In this document: piece after piece, positions 24,269 to 37,480 of the stretch
Position numbering within the stretch: position 1 is the stretch's first letter
How the letters are laid out: each line of letters opens with the position of its first letter
Made by a program: the position numbers and the translations under genes
Assembly: GCF_029852145.1 (NCBI RefSeq)
Contig: NC_079970.1
Coordinates: 4,588,001 to 4,652,000 of the forward strand
Direction of reading: 5' to 3'
DNA: 64,000 nt
Source: Microplitis mediator
Lineage: Eukaryota; Arthropoda; Insecta; Hymenoptera; Braconidae
The notes under the pieces: model-generated
Database searches by the model: none
What the model was told of the DNA's origin: nothing
The model's input: only the letters and a program-made list of their open reading frames with translations

Positions 24269-24568
24269 CTGGAAATCAAATTTAGCGAATTCAGTGAGGG
24301 TGTCAATGTCAGCATTTCGGGGCTGTGTCAGCGGACAATTGGACGTTGAAACTCTCGCGTCAGGTTGTTCACTGTAGTCAGGTACAAGGGTAGTGAGGGG
24401 TGACCGTTGCTCGTATCTAACACCCACAGGTGCTGCAAGAAGCGCTGGCGCTTGACCCGTTGACGGCGCCTGTATCTGACTTACGTAATACAAACACACC
24501 AGCAGTGACAGTATCACCACGCACAGTATCAACATGCGGCCGGAGCCACGCCGAAAAAGTTTGTACAT
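24269..24568 (-). CDS. First coding exon of a type II Golgi membrane protein, candidate alpha-mannosidase II
   Basis: The exon encodes 100 residues from an ATG at 24568 (A at -3) to a phase-0 donor CAG|GTGAGT with intron starting at 24268. Residues 1-11 are basic (MYKLFRRGSGR), residues 12-29 form one hydrophobic segment (signal-anchor), and the rest is a Pro/Ala-rich stem, the layout of a Golgi type II enzyme. The last 15 residues, NADIDTLTEFAKFDF, keep the spacing N-x-D-[IV]-x2-L-x2-[FY]-x-[KR]-x2-F that I know from the segment preceding the catalytic domain of insect Golgi alpha-mannosidase II, which trims mannose from N-glycans. The catalytic exons are not in the window, so the assignment rests on this short match; another Golgi glycosyltransferase or sulfotransferase is possible. 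Reading continues upstream in frame only through a non-ATG start, so I chose the first ATG. Confidence is high that it is an exon, moderate for the name. Confidence 0.55.
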
Positions 24569-24587
24569 ATTTGAATTATTGTACTTT

Positions 24588-25558
24588 CTTACAAAGCAAC
24601 ACAAGAACAAATATTATTGTTCTCACTTTATAAACTTCCGTTTATTTATTTTAAATGTCTGTAATTTTTATTTGATTCCGAATCAAGGCATTTTTAAAGC
24701 CTCGGATTTGAATTCAACGGTTCAGAATTTAAATTTCTTGTTTCAGGACTTCATGTTGATTGTTTCTGTAATCAAAAAAGTAAAAAGTTATTTTGAATTT
24801 TGATTTATTCGATTTGATTTGATTTTAAACTTTAGTTAAACGGTTATTGAAGTATGGATGTGGGTCAACGGAGGCTAAGTTTAAGTTAAATTATTTGTCC
24901 CCGCGGCTCTCATAAACTACCCAACAAAATACTGTCTACTCATTCTCATTACAGCCCCCTCTATATCATCTTTCTTTATCTTCTTCTGACACTCTAAATT
25001 ACGTGGGTACGAGAGCGTGTTCACTAGTTGATTAAATGCCCAGCGAAAAATTATTACTGATCGATATCCGCTGGCCGCAATTACACGCGAGAGACAGAAA
25101 ATCATACACGAGAAAATATAGTCGTACTGTTCGGTTTTACTTGATTTTATTCATTTTGTTTAATAAATATTGTTGTTATTTTTAATTTTAATAAATATTT
25201 ATAAATCAAGGCTGAATAAATGGGTTGCCTATGAATTTAAATAAAATAAATTAACATCCCTTTTTTTTTAATTAGTTTTAAGCCCATTGTAATTATAGAG
25301 AGATGTAAAAATAAATAGATTTTGTGTTTTTAGAATAAAAAATTATTTGCTTTCGTAAATTTGAAGTCTGTTATTTTATTCAAATAAAAGGTGAAAAATA
25401 ATTTCGTCTATTCAAATCCATATATTTTTTGGTATTTCGTTTTCGACTTTTTTAAAATTGTTTTTCTAATGTAAAAATATAAGAGGTATTTTCAGCAGAC
25501 GTTATTGAGGGTACAACAGACATGTGTAATATAAAAATATATTTCAATGTAATCTTAC
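24588..25558 (-). other. Predicted intron in the 5' UTR of the candidate mannosidase gene
   Basis: On the minus strand a donor-like CGAG|GTAAGAT begins at 25558, and a pyrimidine-rich tract ending in AG lies at 24588 (a second AG is at 24584), about 20 nt upstream of the ATG at 24568. Together they would define an intron of about 970 bp. Both sites are read from sequence only; no transcript supports the pairing. Confidence 0.3.
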
Positions 25559-25990
25559 CTCGAAATACACAATTCACATGTTGTTATCTGCGCCAGATTA
25601 CTTGGTCAGTTCGCCAAGATTTCTGGTGCTCAAGAGACTGTAGATCTTCCCAACAAGAGGATATTGTGAAAAGATTGCTGAGAAAATCTCGTTCTGTAGT
25701 AAAGTACGCAGCTATATCACGTTATATATATATATGTGTGTATACACAGAAAAGAATAGGAGGAAAATTGTAGAGCAGTGAAAAATGAAAAATTCGACTG
25801 TCCAATGGTTTTACGTAGACGACCAATTTCGTCTTGCACGGACGTCAGAAGCGACCGCGACGTGTCGAGGATACTTATCGCGATTCACTCTACGACGACG
25901 TCTCTGCCTACTGAGTCCTTGGATGGCAACTAAAAAAATCCGAGTACTGGAGTAAGAAAAACGATGCATTCGTCTTTTCTGGAAAAGTTC
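25559..25990 (-). other. Possible 5' UTR exon and promoter region of the candidate mannosidase gene
   Basis: This block is clearly richer in GC and CG dinucleotides than its surroundings, especially 25820-25930, and ends on the minus strand at the donor CGAG|GTAAGAT (25559/25558). The right limit is arbitrary: I see no clear TATA box or initiator. It is placed where a first non-coding exon of the gene at 24269-24568 would be expected. Confidence 0.25.
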
Positions 25991-28900
25991 CACTGAAAAG
26001 ATGCCGACAGTATAATGAGATTTTATTTTTTTTATTTTATTTTCTTCACCACTTTCTTCCTTTTTCTTTTCACTTAAATTGCTCCAGTATTATCATTATT
26101 ATTTTTATTTAAACAACTTTTTACGCCACTGGATTTACGAGAAAAGAATCGCTCGTTTTATCAAGATTTTCTTCTTATACTTTTTGCACTCGCACTTGCC
26201 GGTTAATTGTATCAATGGTGTTAATAAATTTCCCGGAAAAACTGAGCGTCTGTAACAAAAAAATATAATATATCGTTATATATAAGTTTATTAATTGCCT
26301 CAGTGAATGGTAATTTAATTATATTGATAGAAAATTTATGAAGGTTTTTATAATGAAAAGTCGGTAAAAGTCTTTTGTAAAACTATCAGAGCGTATATAG
26401 TAACAGAGAATAGTAACGTAACGTAAAAGTGTGTGTGTTGGTCTATTGAAAAAGAATAGTGTAGCGTAAAGAGTGAAAATTCCCAAAGAAAGTTGCACGT
26501 GCTTTGAAAAAACAGGGCTTTTAACTCGAGAAAATTTTTCAAACGGTTTTACGGTTGTTTTCCGGTGTAAAAAAAAATTTTTTAGTTTGTATGCACTCCA
26601 CGTCTGTAAACATCAACTATCGCACGGTAAGTCGTGCTTTGTATTTTTATTTTTTTTATGTATCCTTCATCGATGTACTTCATTATTTACATTTACCAAA
26701 CACTCACAACAAGTGTTTTATTTTTTATAAATTAAATGAAATGTAGTGCGTTAAAAATATATGAAAAATTAAAATAAAATACAGGTTGTTTTTTATATCA
26801 CGTTAATTTTAAATGTTTGCCGAAACGATTTTAAATGTTGTAATAAAATAATTTTTTATTTTTTCAAGTATCATTGCAAATATTTGTGGCCATTTTATTA
26901 AATTTTTCATTGTAAAAAAAAAATGGTAATCGAAGAAAAATGTTTAATGTAAACAATAAAAGTTAATTTAAAATTACTTTTATTATTCATTTTAGTTATG
27001 GATAAAATATTCATTTGTACACACGTGACAGTAAGAAACTTTTCTAAGTCAAGGTACACGCCCGTGACTTTCTTGACTGTTTCACATCAGATATGAGTGA
27101 ATGCGCGGTTCCGAAAAATAAAATCTTTAATTTTTCAAATTCTTTTTTTTTTAATTCACATGATTTTAATTAATCAGAACATGATTTTAATTAATTAGAA
27201 TAGAATAGCGTTTTCATCTGTACCACATAGCGTGTTTTACAAAACTGTATCTTTGTCTTGTATTAATTATTTACATTTATTTACACTAACTTTGACTTAT
27301 TTTTCTACATATTTGGACTCTCTTTTTTTTATCTTATACCACACTCCTTGCTTCACTAATCACATTTTCGTTACAATAATTTTTATACTCCTTCATACTT
27401 AAATTAACCTAGTATCTATACATATATTGCGATGTCAGGATTTTTCTGACAATCAATATTGTAACATTCATTCTCTTTAAACAGTCTTTCAATCTCTCCA
27501 ACATATATACAGTTCCCTATTTATATCTCCTTCAAGCATTGCAATTAATTTTTCCCTTGTTAGATTCTAATTAATGAATAAATTAAAAAAAATAATCCAA
27601 ATAAATTTATAAAATTAGTCCATGAGTTAAAATTAATTAAAAAAGTAATTTTAACATAAAATATACACGAATAAACTTTTTTAAAACAGTAATAAATAAA
27701 TGAAATAAATTACACTGAAAATAATGTATTTAAAAAAAAAAAAGTTGTATGTTCTAGTTCGGATTCTCCCTAGAGTAACTGAGACATCCCCAAAGTCATG
27801 CAGAAAAGTCCCAATAGAGTAACAGCTCGTGTTCTCTTATACAACACTAGCTACAGAATAAACTCCAAAAAGTTGAGAGAGAGTCAACTCTTGGAAAAAT
27901 TTCCCCAGAGAATGACATACCCATTCGTGTTTCACCTTCTGTCCTTCTGTCACTCTCCTATTTTTATCAATACAAGTAATAACATCACCTCTATTCACTA
28001 GTTATATACTTTGTCGTTACCTTATCACGTCGACTAGTCAACAAAATCCCACATCAATCATGCACTTTGTCATGTCAACCAAATAGAGCACACCATTAAT
28101 AATGCGAGATAAATTTATGCAACCAGGGACAACAAACACGAGTAAACTGAGTAAACTTTCAGACGCGTATACAAATTTATATTTATGGTAATTATTATAT
28201 ATTAGTAGATAAGACGTTTACGTTCGGGCAAGCCACAACGTACTACTGGTGAGTAGAATGCAATGGTTTTGACACGCCGTTCGCAGTGATATCTGCAAAG
28301 CGCATGTGCCGATAATCTCGTGGCGCAGACAAGTGCGACCGAGGGAGATAAAAAGAGAAAGACATATAGACACAGAGACACTGAGGGTTGAAATTTTGTC
28401 GAGTAGGGGTAGTATAGTAGTATAGCAGCAAAAAATGAAAAAAAAAAAAAACGAAAATATGTATACATATATATAATATAATAAATGTATGTATGTATAT
28501 ACGGGGGAGAAGTAGAAGTAGACGATGATACGGTGATACCAAGTGAAGAAAGTATGAGTCAGACATGTGTGAAAGTGAGACGAGTGAGCACACGTGCGAG
28601 AGAGACAGCATTAATATGTGATAGGGTATTTTCTATACCGTCATAGTGATGGTGCAGAAAAAGATAAAGGTTAAAGAAAATATAAGAAAAAAGAATAGAC
28701 ATATATGGCAAAAAAAAATATTGATATGATGTACGCCATTGAATTTTCGATTTTCGGTGGCAGATGTCGATCAAACAAAAGTATCTTTTATAGAACACAG
28801 TTTACTATTGATTTATTCATAATGAATTTGTTTTGAATATTAGTAAAATTACTAATTTAATAATTTTAATAATTAATTTTTTTTTTAATTTTTGTTTAAA

Positions 28901-29872
28901 AAATTCGATTAAAAATAAAAAATTTATCGTCAATAAGTGGGTGCCTATCAAATAACAGTGTAACAATATAATCACAATATTTAATTAATCTCAACATTAA
29001 TCAAACTGTATTCATACCTAGAAATTGATTGATCATGTGAAATTTCGTATTTTGCCTCTCTTCTGTATAATATAAATATAGATATAGATATATATATATA
29101 TAGAGATATGTTGTGTATGTATACATGTATAACTTGATACAATATCTCTCCCCTATAGTAATTTGATTGCCTAGTAAATTCAACGACGAAACAGAATGGA
29201 ATAACTCGATTTTGCGTAAAAAGCGAACGGCAAATGAGTTTGTTGAAAAACGCCTAAAGGTACACTTGTCTGTTCAGTCTATCAGCTAAAACTTTTTTCA
29301 TCCAAACTATTTAGTTAATTCTTCATCATTTAATTGATTTTTTTACTTTTAATAAAATTTAATACGGCAATAATTAAATTTAAATGTTTTATAACGCCGC
29401 TATAATTGTGTAATATAATATATATGAAATAAATCTATCAGAATGTTAACAAGCAGAAGACGTATTACGAAAAATGAATATAAAGTGAATGATTGTTAAA
29501 GATTAATTTAAATAGGTCGGGAAGCGGTGTATTCTTCCCGTACCCGCGGTCTTTTGTTTCGCTCAGTTAAATTATAACTGAGGGGTTACTGAAGTCAAGA
29601 GCACCACGTTGTACTCGTGTACACTGTAAGTATGCAGGAAGTCCTCATTGTCTTTGTTACAGTGATTGTTACTGTCTCAACCTTTTTATCTTCCTTTCTC
29701 TCCCGCCTCGCTCTCAACTATCACTTGATTTACACCCGTCACTTAATCATTTTCTTTTATTGTGTAATTTCATTTTTTTTTTCATCCACTTTCTAATGAT
29801 TTCAGTTTATCTTACAGTCCTATTTGCCATTATTTTTTCTAATTGTCTACTACAATTATTAACTATTTAAAT
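25991..29872. other. AT-rich non-coding stretch
   Basis: A donor-like cacg|gtaagt lies at 26625 without a convincing exon. 27758-28100 and 28200-28650 are mixed and purine-rich. 29070-29110 is a gata/tata strip. No gene supported. Confidence 0.5.
27158..27199 (+). repeat. Tandem duplication of a 21-bp unit
   Basis: acatgattttaattaatcag + a at 27158-27178 is repeated with one change at 27179-27199. Confidence 0.85.
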
Positions 29873-29874
29873 TA

Positions 29875-30379
29875 CACTGTAAACAGAGCGGTGTTATAAA
29901 TGGATTTAATTTAACACCACGTGGTATTAAAATCAAATAACACTGGTGTAGGAGGTGTAATTTGGTGGTGTTAAATCAGTGGGAAAAAAAATTCCACGTA
30001 TAAAAAAATGTATGACGTATAAAAAAATATAAAAATTTAAGGAATATCATCTGGAGAAAATTTTAACTTTGCTATGTACTTAGTTAAATAATTTTTATGT
30101 TATACGTAAGTTATTTAAAAATTACACTATTTTACGCCCATTATTTTGATCACCAACAATTTAATTAATTAATAAAAACACCAGTAGTTTAACTGTAACG
30201 ATCGAGTGAGTAAAAATATTCACAAAGTAAAGTATTTTATCATCGGAAAATTTTTTTAACACCGGTAGAGAATATTTACACCGGCGGTGATGTTATTTTA
30301 ACACCACTTTCGATGTTGAAATTTAACACCGAAAATTTAAACACCTACACCGCCTGGACTTATTCCATTTTTTACAGTG
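29875..30379. mobile_element. MITE, TIR cactgtaaa, acacc-rich interior
   Basis: Ends cactgtaaacagagcggtgt (29875) and ccattttttacagtg (30379) are inverted. TA is on the left (29873-29874), tt on the right. The interior repeats aacacc/ggtgtt blocks (taacaccac, acaccggcggtg, aacaccgaaaa). Same type as the inner element at 12891-13336. Confidence 0.75.
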
Positions 30380-33204
30380 TTTAAAAAAACAAAAATTTCT
30401 AATAAATTTTAATAATTTTATATGATAATGAATATAAATTTAAAAAACAATAAAACTTAAATTTAAATGACAAATAAAATAAATGAACTAAATTCATAAA
30501 TTTCTCATTACCATTATACTTATTATAATTATTATGCACTCACTGTACAGCAGAATAATATATATGTATATAGATACATATATAAACGATGAGCCTTTTC
30601 AACGGTTTTACGGTTCTCACTAGTCCATTCTATTCTATTCCGTACTCGCTTTTAACAGTACTCATACCCCCTTTTGATCCGCATGTCGACGTCCATTAAC
30701 GTGCCAATTATCCACGTCCGACACACCTGCGCCAGTTGCTCTGTACTTAGTTATCTTTTTTCACCCTTTTATTCTTTTTATCCTTTTCTCTTTATCACGG
30801 TGTAAGGAAAAACAACGAGCACCTAAGAAGGTACATCAACTATCAGATAACTGAGATGACGGATCTCTCCTGTTATTTACTTTAAACTTTTTTAATATTC
30901 TTAAGGATTATTTAGTGGGTGATAGCTCCTTTTTTATCCTTAAACTTTTACCTGTTAGCTTTATAATTACATCACCCGCGCACTTTGATTAATTAACAGT
31001 TTAAATTTTTATTCACATTTAAAAAATTAAAAAAAAATATATATATAACCTTTTAATTGGATTTCTAATTCATGAGATAAATTTCAGTTTTTATTATGCA
31101 GACTATTTTTTTTTTTTTACTCATGTAATTAAATTTTCAATCGTCGGTAATTTAACATAAAATTTATACCAATATTTTACAATAATTTAATATGAAAAAA
31201 AAAAAAACGTAAGTCAATTACGGTCGCCAACTGAGTTATACATTATTGATTGTAGTTTTTTATATTGTACTTTTTTTTTATCACTTGACAATTTATCAAC
31301 TTTAATAGAGCAATTAATAATAAGAAAATTTTGTTTAAAAAAAGATAAATTAGTTTGCAACAAAGATCTAATTTATGTATCGACATAAAAAAAAAAAAAA
31401 AAAATAGTAATAAAAAATAATAAAGAAATAAATTTGACTTATCGACCTAAGTGACCAGGTGATTTAAGTCCTAACATGAGTATACTAGCATCAGTAGTGT
31501 TTCTCGCAGTAGTAAGTATATATTTTAGTAGTGAGCTTGAATTTAAGACCAGAGTCCCTCGTATGTCTACTCGAAGATGGAGTTTTACTGCGCACCCGGG
31601 AAAACCTATGAACGTAAGCAACACGAGAACTACTACTCTTTGTTGTTGCTGTTGTTATTATTTTGATGATGAAAAAATGTAACATGGCTTCTCTGTATAT
31701 AATACTTTGTAAAAGTACTCTTGCTAAATTACAAACTACGGTAAATTCTTTTGTACATCAGGTAAATCAATTTATATTTTACTATTTTTTTTTTTTTTTC
31801 ACTATAATTATAAAAGTTATTATTATTTAATAAGAAATAAGTTTGTCTATCATGTTTTATTAGTTAGACAAGCTATTTTTAAAATGTTAAATAAACACAT
31901 GTGACAAACGACAAATAGCCTCCCTGATCGGCTGTTAAAGTTAAAACGCTGAATTTTTATTTTGTTGACTATCCATTATTATAACTTATAGGTATTATAC
32001 CTCAGGGAGTTCACACTTCCATATATGTCTCATTTTTATTTGAATTTATTACTAATATTTATCAAAAAAAAATATTATTTTTTAAGGCGTTAAATAAATT
32101 TGTAACAAGTTAATTTAATTTGTCTTTAGTAAAAAAAAAAAAAAAAAAAAAGTTGTGTGTCTATAGAAAATGAATTATTGTAAAATAAAAAAAGTTTTTT
32201 AAAAATATATAAAATGTACTCAGACTACAGGGTAAATAGACTGCAAGTTTTCCTTTCAATTCTTAGGTTTAAGTGGTTGAAACTCAATTTTAAGATTGAA
32301 AAGCTCGAGAGGTAAAATAGTAAGAAGGGTAAAAAGAGAATCAAAACGATAAAGCAGAAGAGGAAGAAGACGAAGATGAAGAAGAATTTAATTAGGTCGA
32401 CACACAGCCCAGACGAGAGGTCATAAGGGCATTGGTCAGACAGTGATGTGGCATATACTTTACTCTCCACTTCATCTTTGTCTTCAATTCGGTAGTCTCT
32501 GCTCACTCATTTGGACGACGGTCTCATAAACCGAGATACAACTTGGCTGAACTACTTTACTGAGTTCATAGGGATGACGCACGACGTTTATTCCGCACCA
32601 ACGAGCCAGAAGGAGGAGTGCGAGAAACATGGCAGACGGTCATTCATGCAGTCTACTCGACATCTAACGCGAAACTATCATTCTATCTTGTCACATCTCT
32701 TTCTCTTAATCTCCCCATCTTTATTCCTCATATGTAATTTACACATGTTAACAATATGCGTGTGTTTGCATCACGATACGCCGACAGTATTCAGCCAAAA
32801 GTCATCACGTTCTACTTCCTTATGTTATACCGTGTACACTTGTCTACGTACTTCTTGGTGCTGATTAACACTCAAGCCCCGAGGCACGTTCTTAGTCTAA
32901 TTTTAACTTATCATCATTTATTGCTTTTATAATTACATTAATTTGTTGTCTGTTTTATGTTCATACGAGGGTTATTATTTTTAGTCAATTTTCTCGTGTA
33001 AATTATTTTTATTGATATAATTATTAATAGTAATCTGAGGTTACTACGAAACTGCCCGCGTACAACAATTAGATTTATTGAATTTTTTTAAACTATTACT
33101 TCAATTTCATTTTTTGAAAATTTCATTTTTGAGATTTGGGAAGCAAATGCTTATTTATTTTTGACATTCTTTTGCAAAACGTAGCGAGGTAATAAGATAA
33201 AAAT
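30380..33204. other. AT-rich non-coding stretch
   Basis: 30585-30730 and 32500-32880 are GC-richer. A-runs occur at about 31386-31404 and 32131-32151 (21 A). Apart from the exon candidate at 31476-31613, the open frames here, including a 117-codon one at 32511, show no recognised product. Confidence 0.5.
31476..31613 (+). CDS. Candidate first exon with signal-peptide-like start, unrecognised
   Basis: The frame opens at ATG 31476 in a good context (AAC before ATG) with an in-frame stop 24 nt upstream, and reads 46 codons to a donor-like AAC|GTAAGC (intron from 31614). Residues 3-17 (ILASVVFLAVVSIYF) are hydrophobic, followed by a basic stretch (KTRVPRMSTRRWSF), which resembles a signal peptide plus mature start. 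GC content rises locally (cgcacccggg). Antisense frames are also open here, so coding direction is uncertain. I do not recognise the product. Confidence 0.2.
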
Positions 33205-33206
33205 TA

Positions 33207-33496
33207 CCCGGGTCAAAAAAAAATGACTTAAATTTAAGTCAGCTAAGCCAAATTCAAGTAAAATTTAACTTTTTTGACTTAAATGAATGCTACGTAAGTC
33301 AAGTTAACCAAAAGTAAGAAAATCAAACTTTTTCTTCATCTATTTTCGACTTGCTTTTGATTACTTTACCCCGGGTAAAATTGACCTACTTGGTATCCAT
33401 GTAAGTTAAAAAAGTCAAATTTGACTCAGTTTTGGCTTAGTTCACATGAATTCAAGTCAAAAAAGTCAAACTTACGTTATTTTTTTTATCCGGGTG
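33207..33496. mobile_element. MITE, TIR cccgggt + A-run, aagtcaaa-rich interior
   Basis: Ends cccgggtcaaaaaaaaatga (33207) and cgttattttttttatccggg followed by tg (33496) are inverted, with TA at 33205-33206 and 33497-33498. The interior repeats aagtcaa and ttgactt on both strands, so the whole 290 bp can fold. Confidence 0.8.
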
Positions 33497-33498
33497 TA

Positions 33499-35542
33499 AG
33501 CGGGAAATTTAAAATTTTTTTTCAACATCCCCTAAATCCGCTGAAAATAAACTCGCGACATTATTTTTAATAACCAATATTTTATACGTCATCTTGAATT
33601 AATTTTATGCCTGTAAATGCTAAGTAGTAAAGTGATGAAACAAGAACCTTCGGGTTATAAATTTCAGATTATTGAATACGGCTGTCAAAAAATTCTTCTT
33701 GTTTTCTTAATAATGTAGATTATTATTTTTATCAAAATTTTTTCGTTAAAAATCACGTACAAGTCAATATAATGTGATGAAAAAAATATATGTAGCCATA
33801 GAAAAGATCAAATCTAACTCAATTGTCCTTGAGAAACCTTTTTATATAACTCCCTTTTTTCCCGTTCTACGCTTAGATTTAACGCAACTTAAATCCCTGC
33901 TGAAATCACACCCTCTTTTTCGGCAAACACTTCTTACTTTCAACGCACATCACTAAGTATAAATCATTTACCCTCATAAGAAAAAACAACATTTATTCAA
34001 TCCACTGAACAAATATTATCTCAACATTTGAACTAAAAAATGCGATAAATAATATCTGAGTTTCAAAATTTGTTAATTCAAAAAAGTTTTCTTATTAAGC
34101 TGAGTCTACAAGCAGTAATTTGAAGTTTATAAATGAACAAAAAAATAAATGCTACATCATTTATGTACGAAAGTCGGTGGAGGGGTTGGTACATAGTTAG
34201 GAAACAAGAGGATCTTGCAAGTGCAGCCACACGACATGTGTCGTAAGGTTGTTATGTGGAGAAACGTTTGCCGCACGTGTATATACGCGAATAAGTAGTG
34301 GGTTACGAACGCCAGCGTACTTACAACTATACCCCAAGAGTATAACCTAGTGGTTAGGCATCAGGAGTAACACAGTAACAGCCCAGTGTGCAAAGATCCA
34401 CCAAGCTTGTACGTGATGTTGTTATTGTTATTACGTTGGGAGCTTTTGAATTGGTCACCGACCTTGCCTCTAATAACGGCAAAGGTTCATGTGTTAGTGA
34501 TACTAGCTTCATGTTTATGCTGTATAGTCAAATACCTAGTTATATTAGCTACTATGCTCCTACTAGGGTAGTTAACACCTGATTTATTTATGTAATTTGG
34601 CCTGGCTCGCTAGACTTTCTCAAAAGTTAGTTAATCGTTCCAAAGTACCTTCAAAGTAATCTTGGCTTTTGTTTGGTTAATTTTTACTTTTTTTATTTTT
34701 TTTACCCTAAAAAAAAAAATGTCCTTTCTTTGTGTTATAAATTTTTTTACCGGGTCATGTTCTTAAAAATAGAAAAAAAATTCGCGATAAAAAGTTGATT
34801 AGTTATTGGAAAATTGATTAAATTAAATGAAAAATGAATTTTGAGTAAAATGTTAATTTATAATTGCACTGAGTGCTAAAGATTGTTCGACATTAAGAGA
34901 GATAAAAAAATTAATTATTTGAAAGTTTTGGTAAAAAAAGAAAATGGAGCACGGTAAAGTGTGATTAATTTTCGATGGTGTCATGACAAAAATTATTTAT
35001 ACTCTTCATTACTTTAAATTCATTAATAGTAAATTTTATTTATTATTTAAAGCTTTTGAAAGAACGAAATTTATATGGTAAAGCTGAAATGAGTGACACT
35101 TTAATCAATTATTTATTTGACTTTCTTTAAAATCTTCGAAAGTTATAAATATTTGAATATAATCTATAGAATATGTAGAATCATAGGAAATTCATTTCTG
35201 GCTGATAATTCATGAGATTCGACAAAGAAAAATTGAATTTCGTGGCATTTATGAAAATAACACGAAAACTACAAATTCCATATAACATATATCACATACA
35301 AATACTTATATTTAATATAAAGTGTCATTAATAAATAGGAAATACCGTTGATTAAATTATTGGAAACACAAAATAAGAAAATGTGTTGAAAAAATTTATC
35401 TACTAAATTAATCAAAATAAATAAATAAAAATATTTAATATTTTTCTCAAAGTGTCATTTAAGATTTTCACCTTGAGAAATATAATTTTTTATTTAATAA
35501 ATTTATCTACTCTTCAAAATTCGATTCAAACTTTACAATACT
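33499..35542. other. AT-rich non-coding stretch
   Basis: 34160-34400 is GC-richer and includes taacctagtggttaggc (34345-34361), which resembles a tRNA A box but lacks a B box. Nothing else supportable. Confidence 0.55.
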
Positions 35543-35544
35543 TA

Positions 35545-35968
35545 CACTGAAAAAAAGAAATATTTGTCCCAAATAAATCAAATTATTTGTGCCTTTTTTT
35601 TTAAATATTTCTTAATGACAAATAAATATATTGGGTACAACAAATATGACAGTTGATTCAAATAATTTTATAATTTGACGGAAAAAATGACAAATCATTT
35701 ATTTGTGATAAGTAATTGATGTATTTGTGGTAAAGATTTTAATTTGTGACAAATAACCTAAAATTTGGCGATACTATACATATATTTGAAGGATGATTTG
35801 AATTGGATCATTTCTTTACCGCAAATAAATCACTTATTTCACGCAATTAAACTACTCAAATATATTATATCTTTCTCACAATTAAATATTTATTTGGCCA
35901 TATCCAAATATACGATATCTTTGGTTCAAATAAATCTTAGTTGGCTCAAATAAACTTTTTTTTCAGTG
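35545..35968. mobile_element. MITE, TIR cactgaaaaaaa, TA duplication
   Basis: Ends cactgaaaaaaagaaatatt (35545) and aaacttttttttcagtg (35968) are inverted; TA at 35543-35544 and 35969-35970. The interior is built of aaataaat/atttattt motifs (tcaaataaat on the right arm and its complement on the left). Related by its ends to 41642-41950. Confidence 0.85.
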
Positions 35969-35970
35969 TA

Positions 35971-37380
35971 CATATTGAGTAAAAAAAAAAAATAATAAAA
36001 GAAAATGGTTATTTTAATTTTTAATGTTTTAATTTAAAATATGTTTCAGAATCAATCATACAAAATAATTCGTTTTGTTGTAAATACACAACCAAAATAA
36101 AAACTTTAATTTACTAGTTTTGAATTTGACTTGATATTTCATTTGCACAAATTGCAATACGAGGGTATTTAAATGTTTGTATAAATTAATTACTTTGTTG
36201 GTTAAATTTCGTAGGGTAAATATGTAAAATGTAAATTTAAATAAAATTGAAATGTTACTTTATGAAATAAATTACTGAAGTTAAATAAATGTATGACATT
36301 GATATATTAATTGTTGATAATTTAAAATATTTGTATGTTTACATGTACAATATTCAATAATGTATTCTCTGTATCTATGTTTGTAATTTGTTATCAAGTC
36401 ACAGTGTAAAGTTGACCTATTTGAGGTCGATACAAAATCAAATAAAAAAAAAAAATTAATTTCCAAGTTTTTCTTTTATTATTTATTTTTTCTTGTCGAT
36501 AACTCTTTTCAGCTCATTTCCTTTATATAATACTTGTCTTATTTTTTTACACTTCTGTTACCACGACGTCATAGAAAAGAAAAATTGACCCAGTTACTTG
36601 AGATAAAATTCATGCAATAAATAATTTAAGTACCATTTACGTAATAATGAACTTAATTATTATTATTTCATAAAATCGAGCGATAGCTGTCTCTAAAATA
36701 GCCTATATTATTTTGAATAATTTATTGAGCGTTTTAGAATTACTAATTAAGCTGCTTAACTCAATTTCGTTAAGTATAACGGCGTAGAAAATCATAAACT
36801 GACGCTCTCTTTGAGAACAAAGAGCTTTTGTTTATTATAAATTTATAAAAATATTTTATTTGATACTTTAGATGAGAAACTCTCAAACAACTAAAGATGA
36901 AAAAATAAAAAATAAAAAAGGATATGAAATTAGACGTTTGAATATCCCTGCGGATATTCAAGAGTAATTTCAACAAGGCAATATCTCTTGAGGAAAGAAA
37001 AGGAAAACGAGTTACAAAAAATTTATCAAACGGAATATAAATGCGCGAATAAAATTAGTATAAAGTAATTTTTCTTGGGATTATTAAAATTATTATTTTT
37101 ATGTTACCATTTATTTTGAAAAATTACGAAAATTTTTTTGATAAAATTTAAATGTAATGAACAATATATATGTCATATAAATAACATTTTAAGAAATGAA
37201 TCATAGTAGTAAAAAGTTATTATGTGCATAATGATCAAAAATTTAATGCAGTGTAAAATCAACTGAGATAATGGAATATAATCTCTATTAAGAGAGTGTA
37301 CCAGGTGAATTTCAAATGAACCGTTTTCACAGGTAAAGACCCAAATTATTAAACAAAATATGTCATTCGATGCGCAAACT
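35971..37380. other. AT-rich non-coding stretch
   Basis: No element ends or coding exons recognised. Confidence 0.6.
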
Positions 37381-37440
37381 AATGTAAGTGCAATAAGGAC
37401 AGTTCCGTCCGTTCACATGTGTGTGAGAAAGAAAATAGAT
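37381..37440 (+). repeat. Dispersed repeat, copy 3 (cagttccgtc core)
   Basis: Reads gtaagtgcaataaggacagt then tccgtccgtt and gtgtgtgagaaagaaaat, the most diverged of the three copies. It lies immediately left of the fold-back element starting near 37481. Confidence 0.45.
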
Positions 37441-37480
37441 GGCATATCCTCTTAATATTCAAGTTCTCATTCATAATCAA

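Noticed and set aside
27798..28001. 67-codon frame in a mixed-composition region
   Set aside because: No recognised product, splice signal or conservation clue.
34345..34361. tRNA A-box-like taacctagtggttaggc, possible tRNA or tRNA-derived SINE
   Set aside because: No B-box (ggttcraatcc) at the right distance and no cloverleaf pairing could be found.
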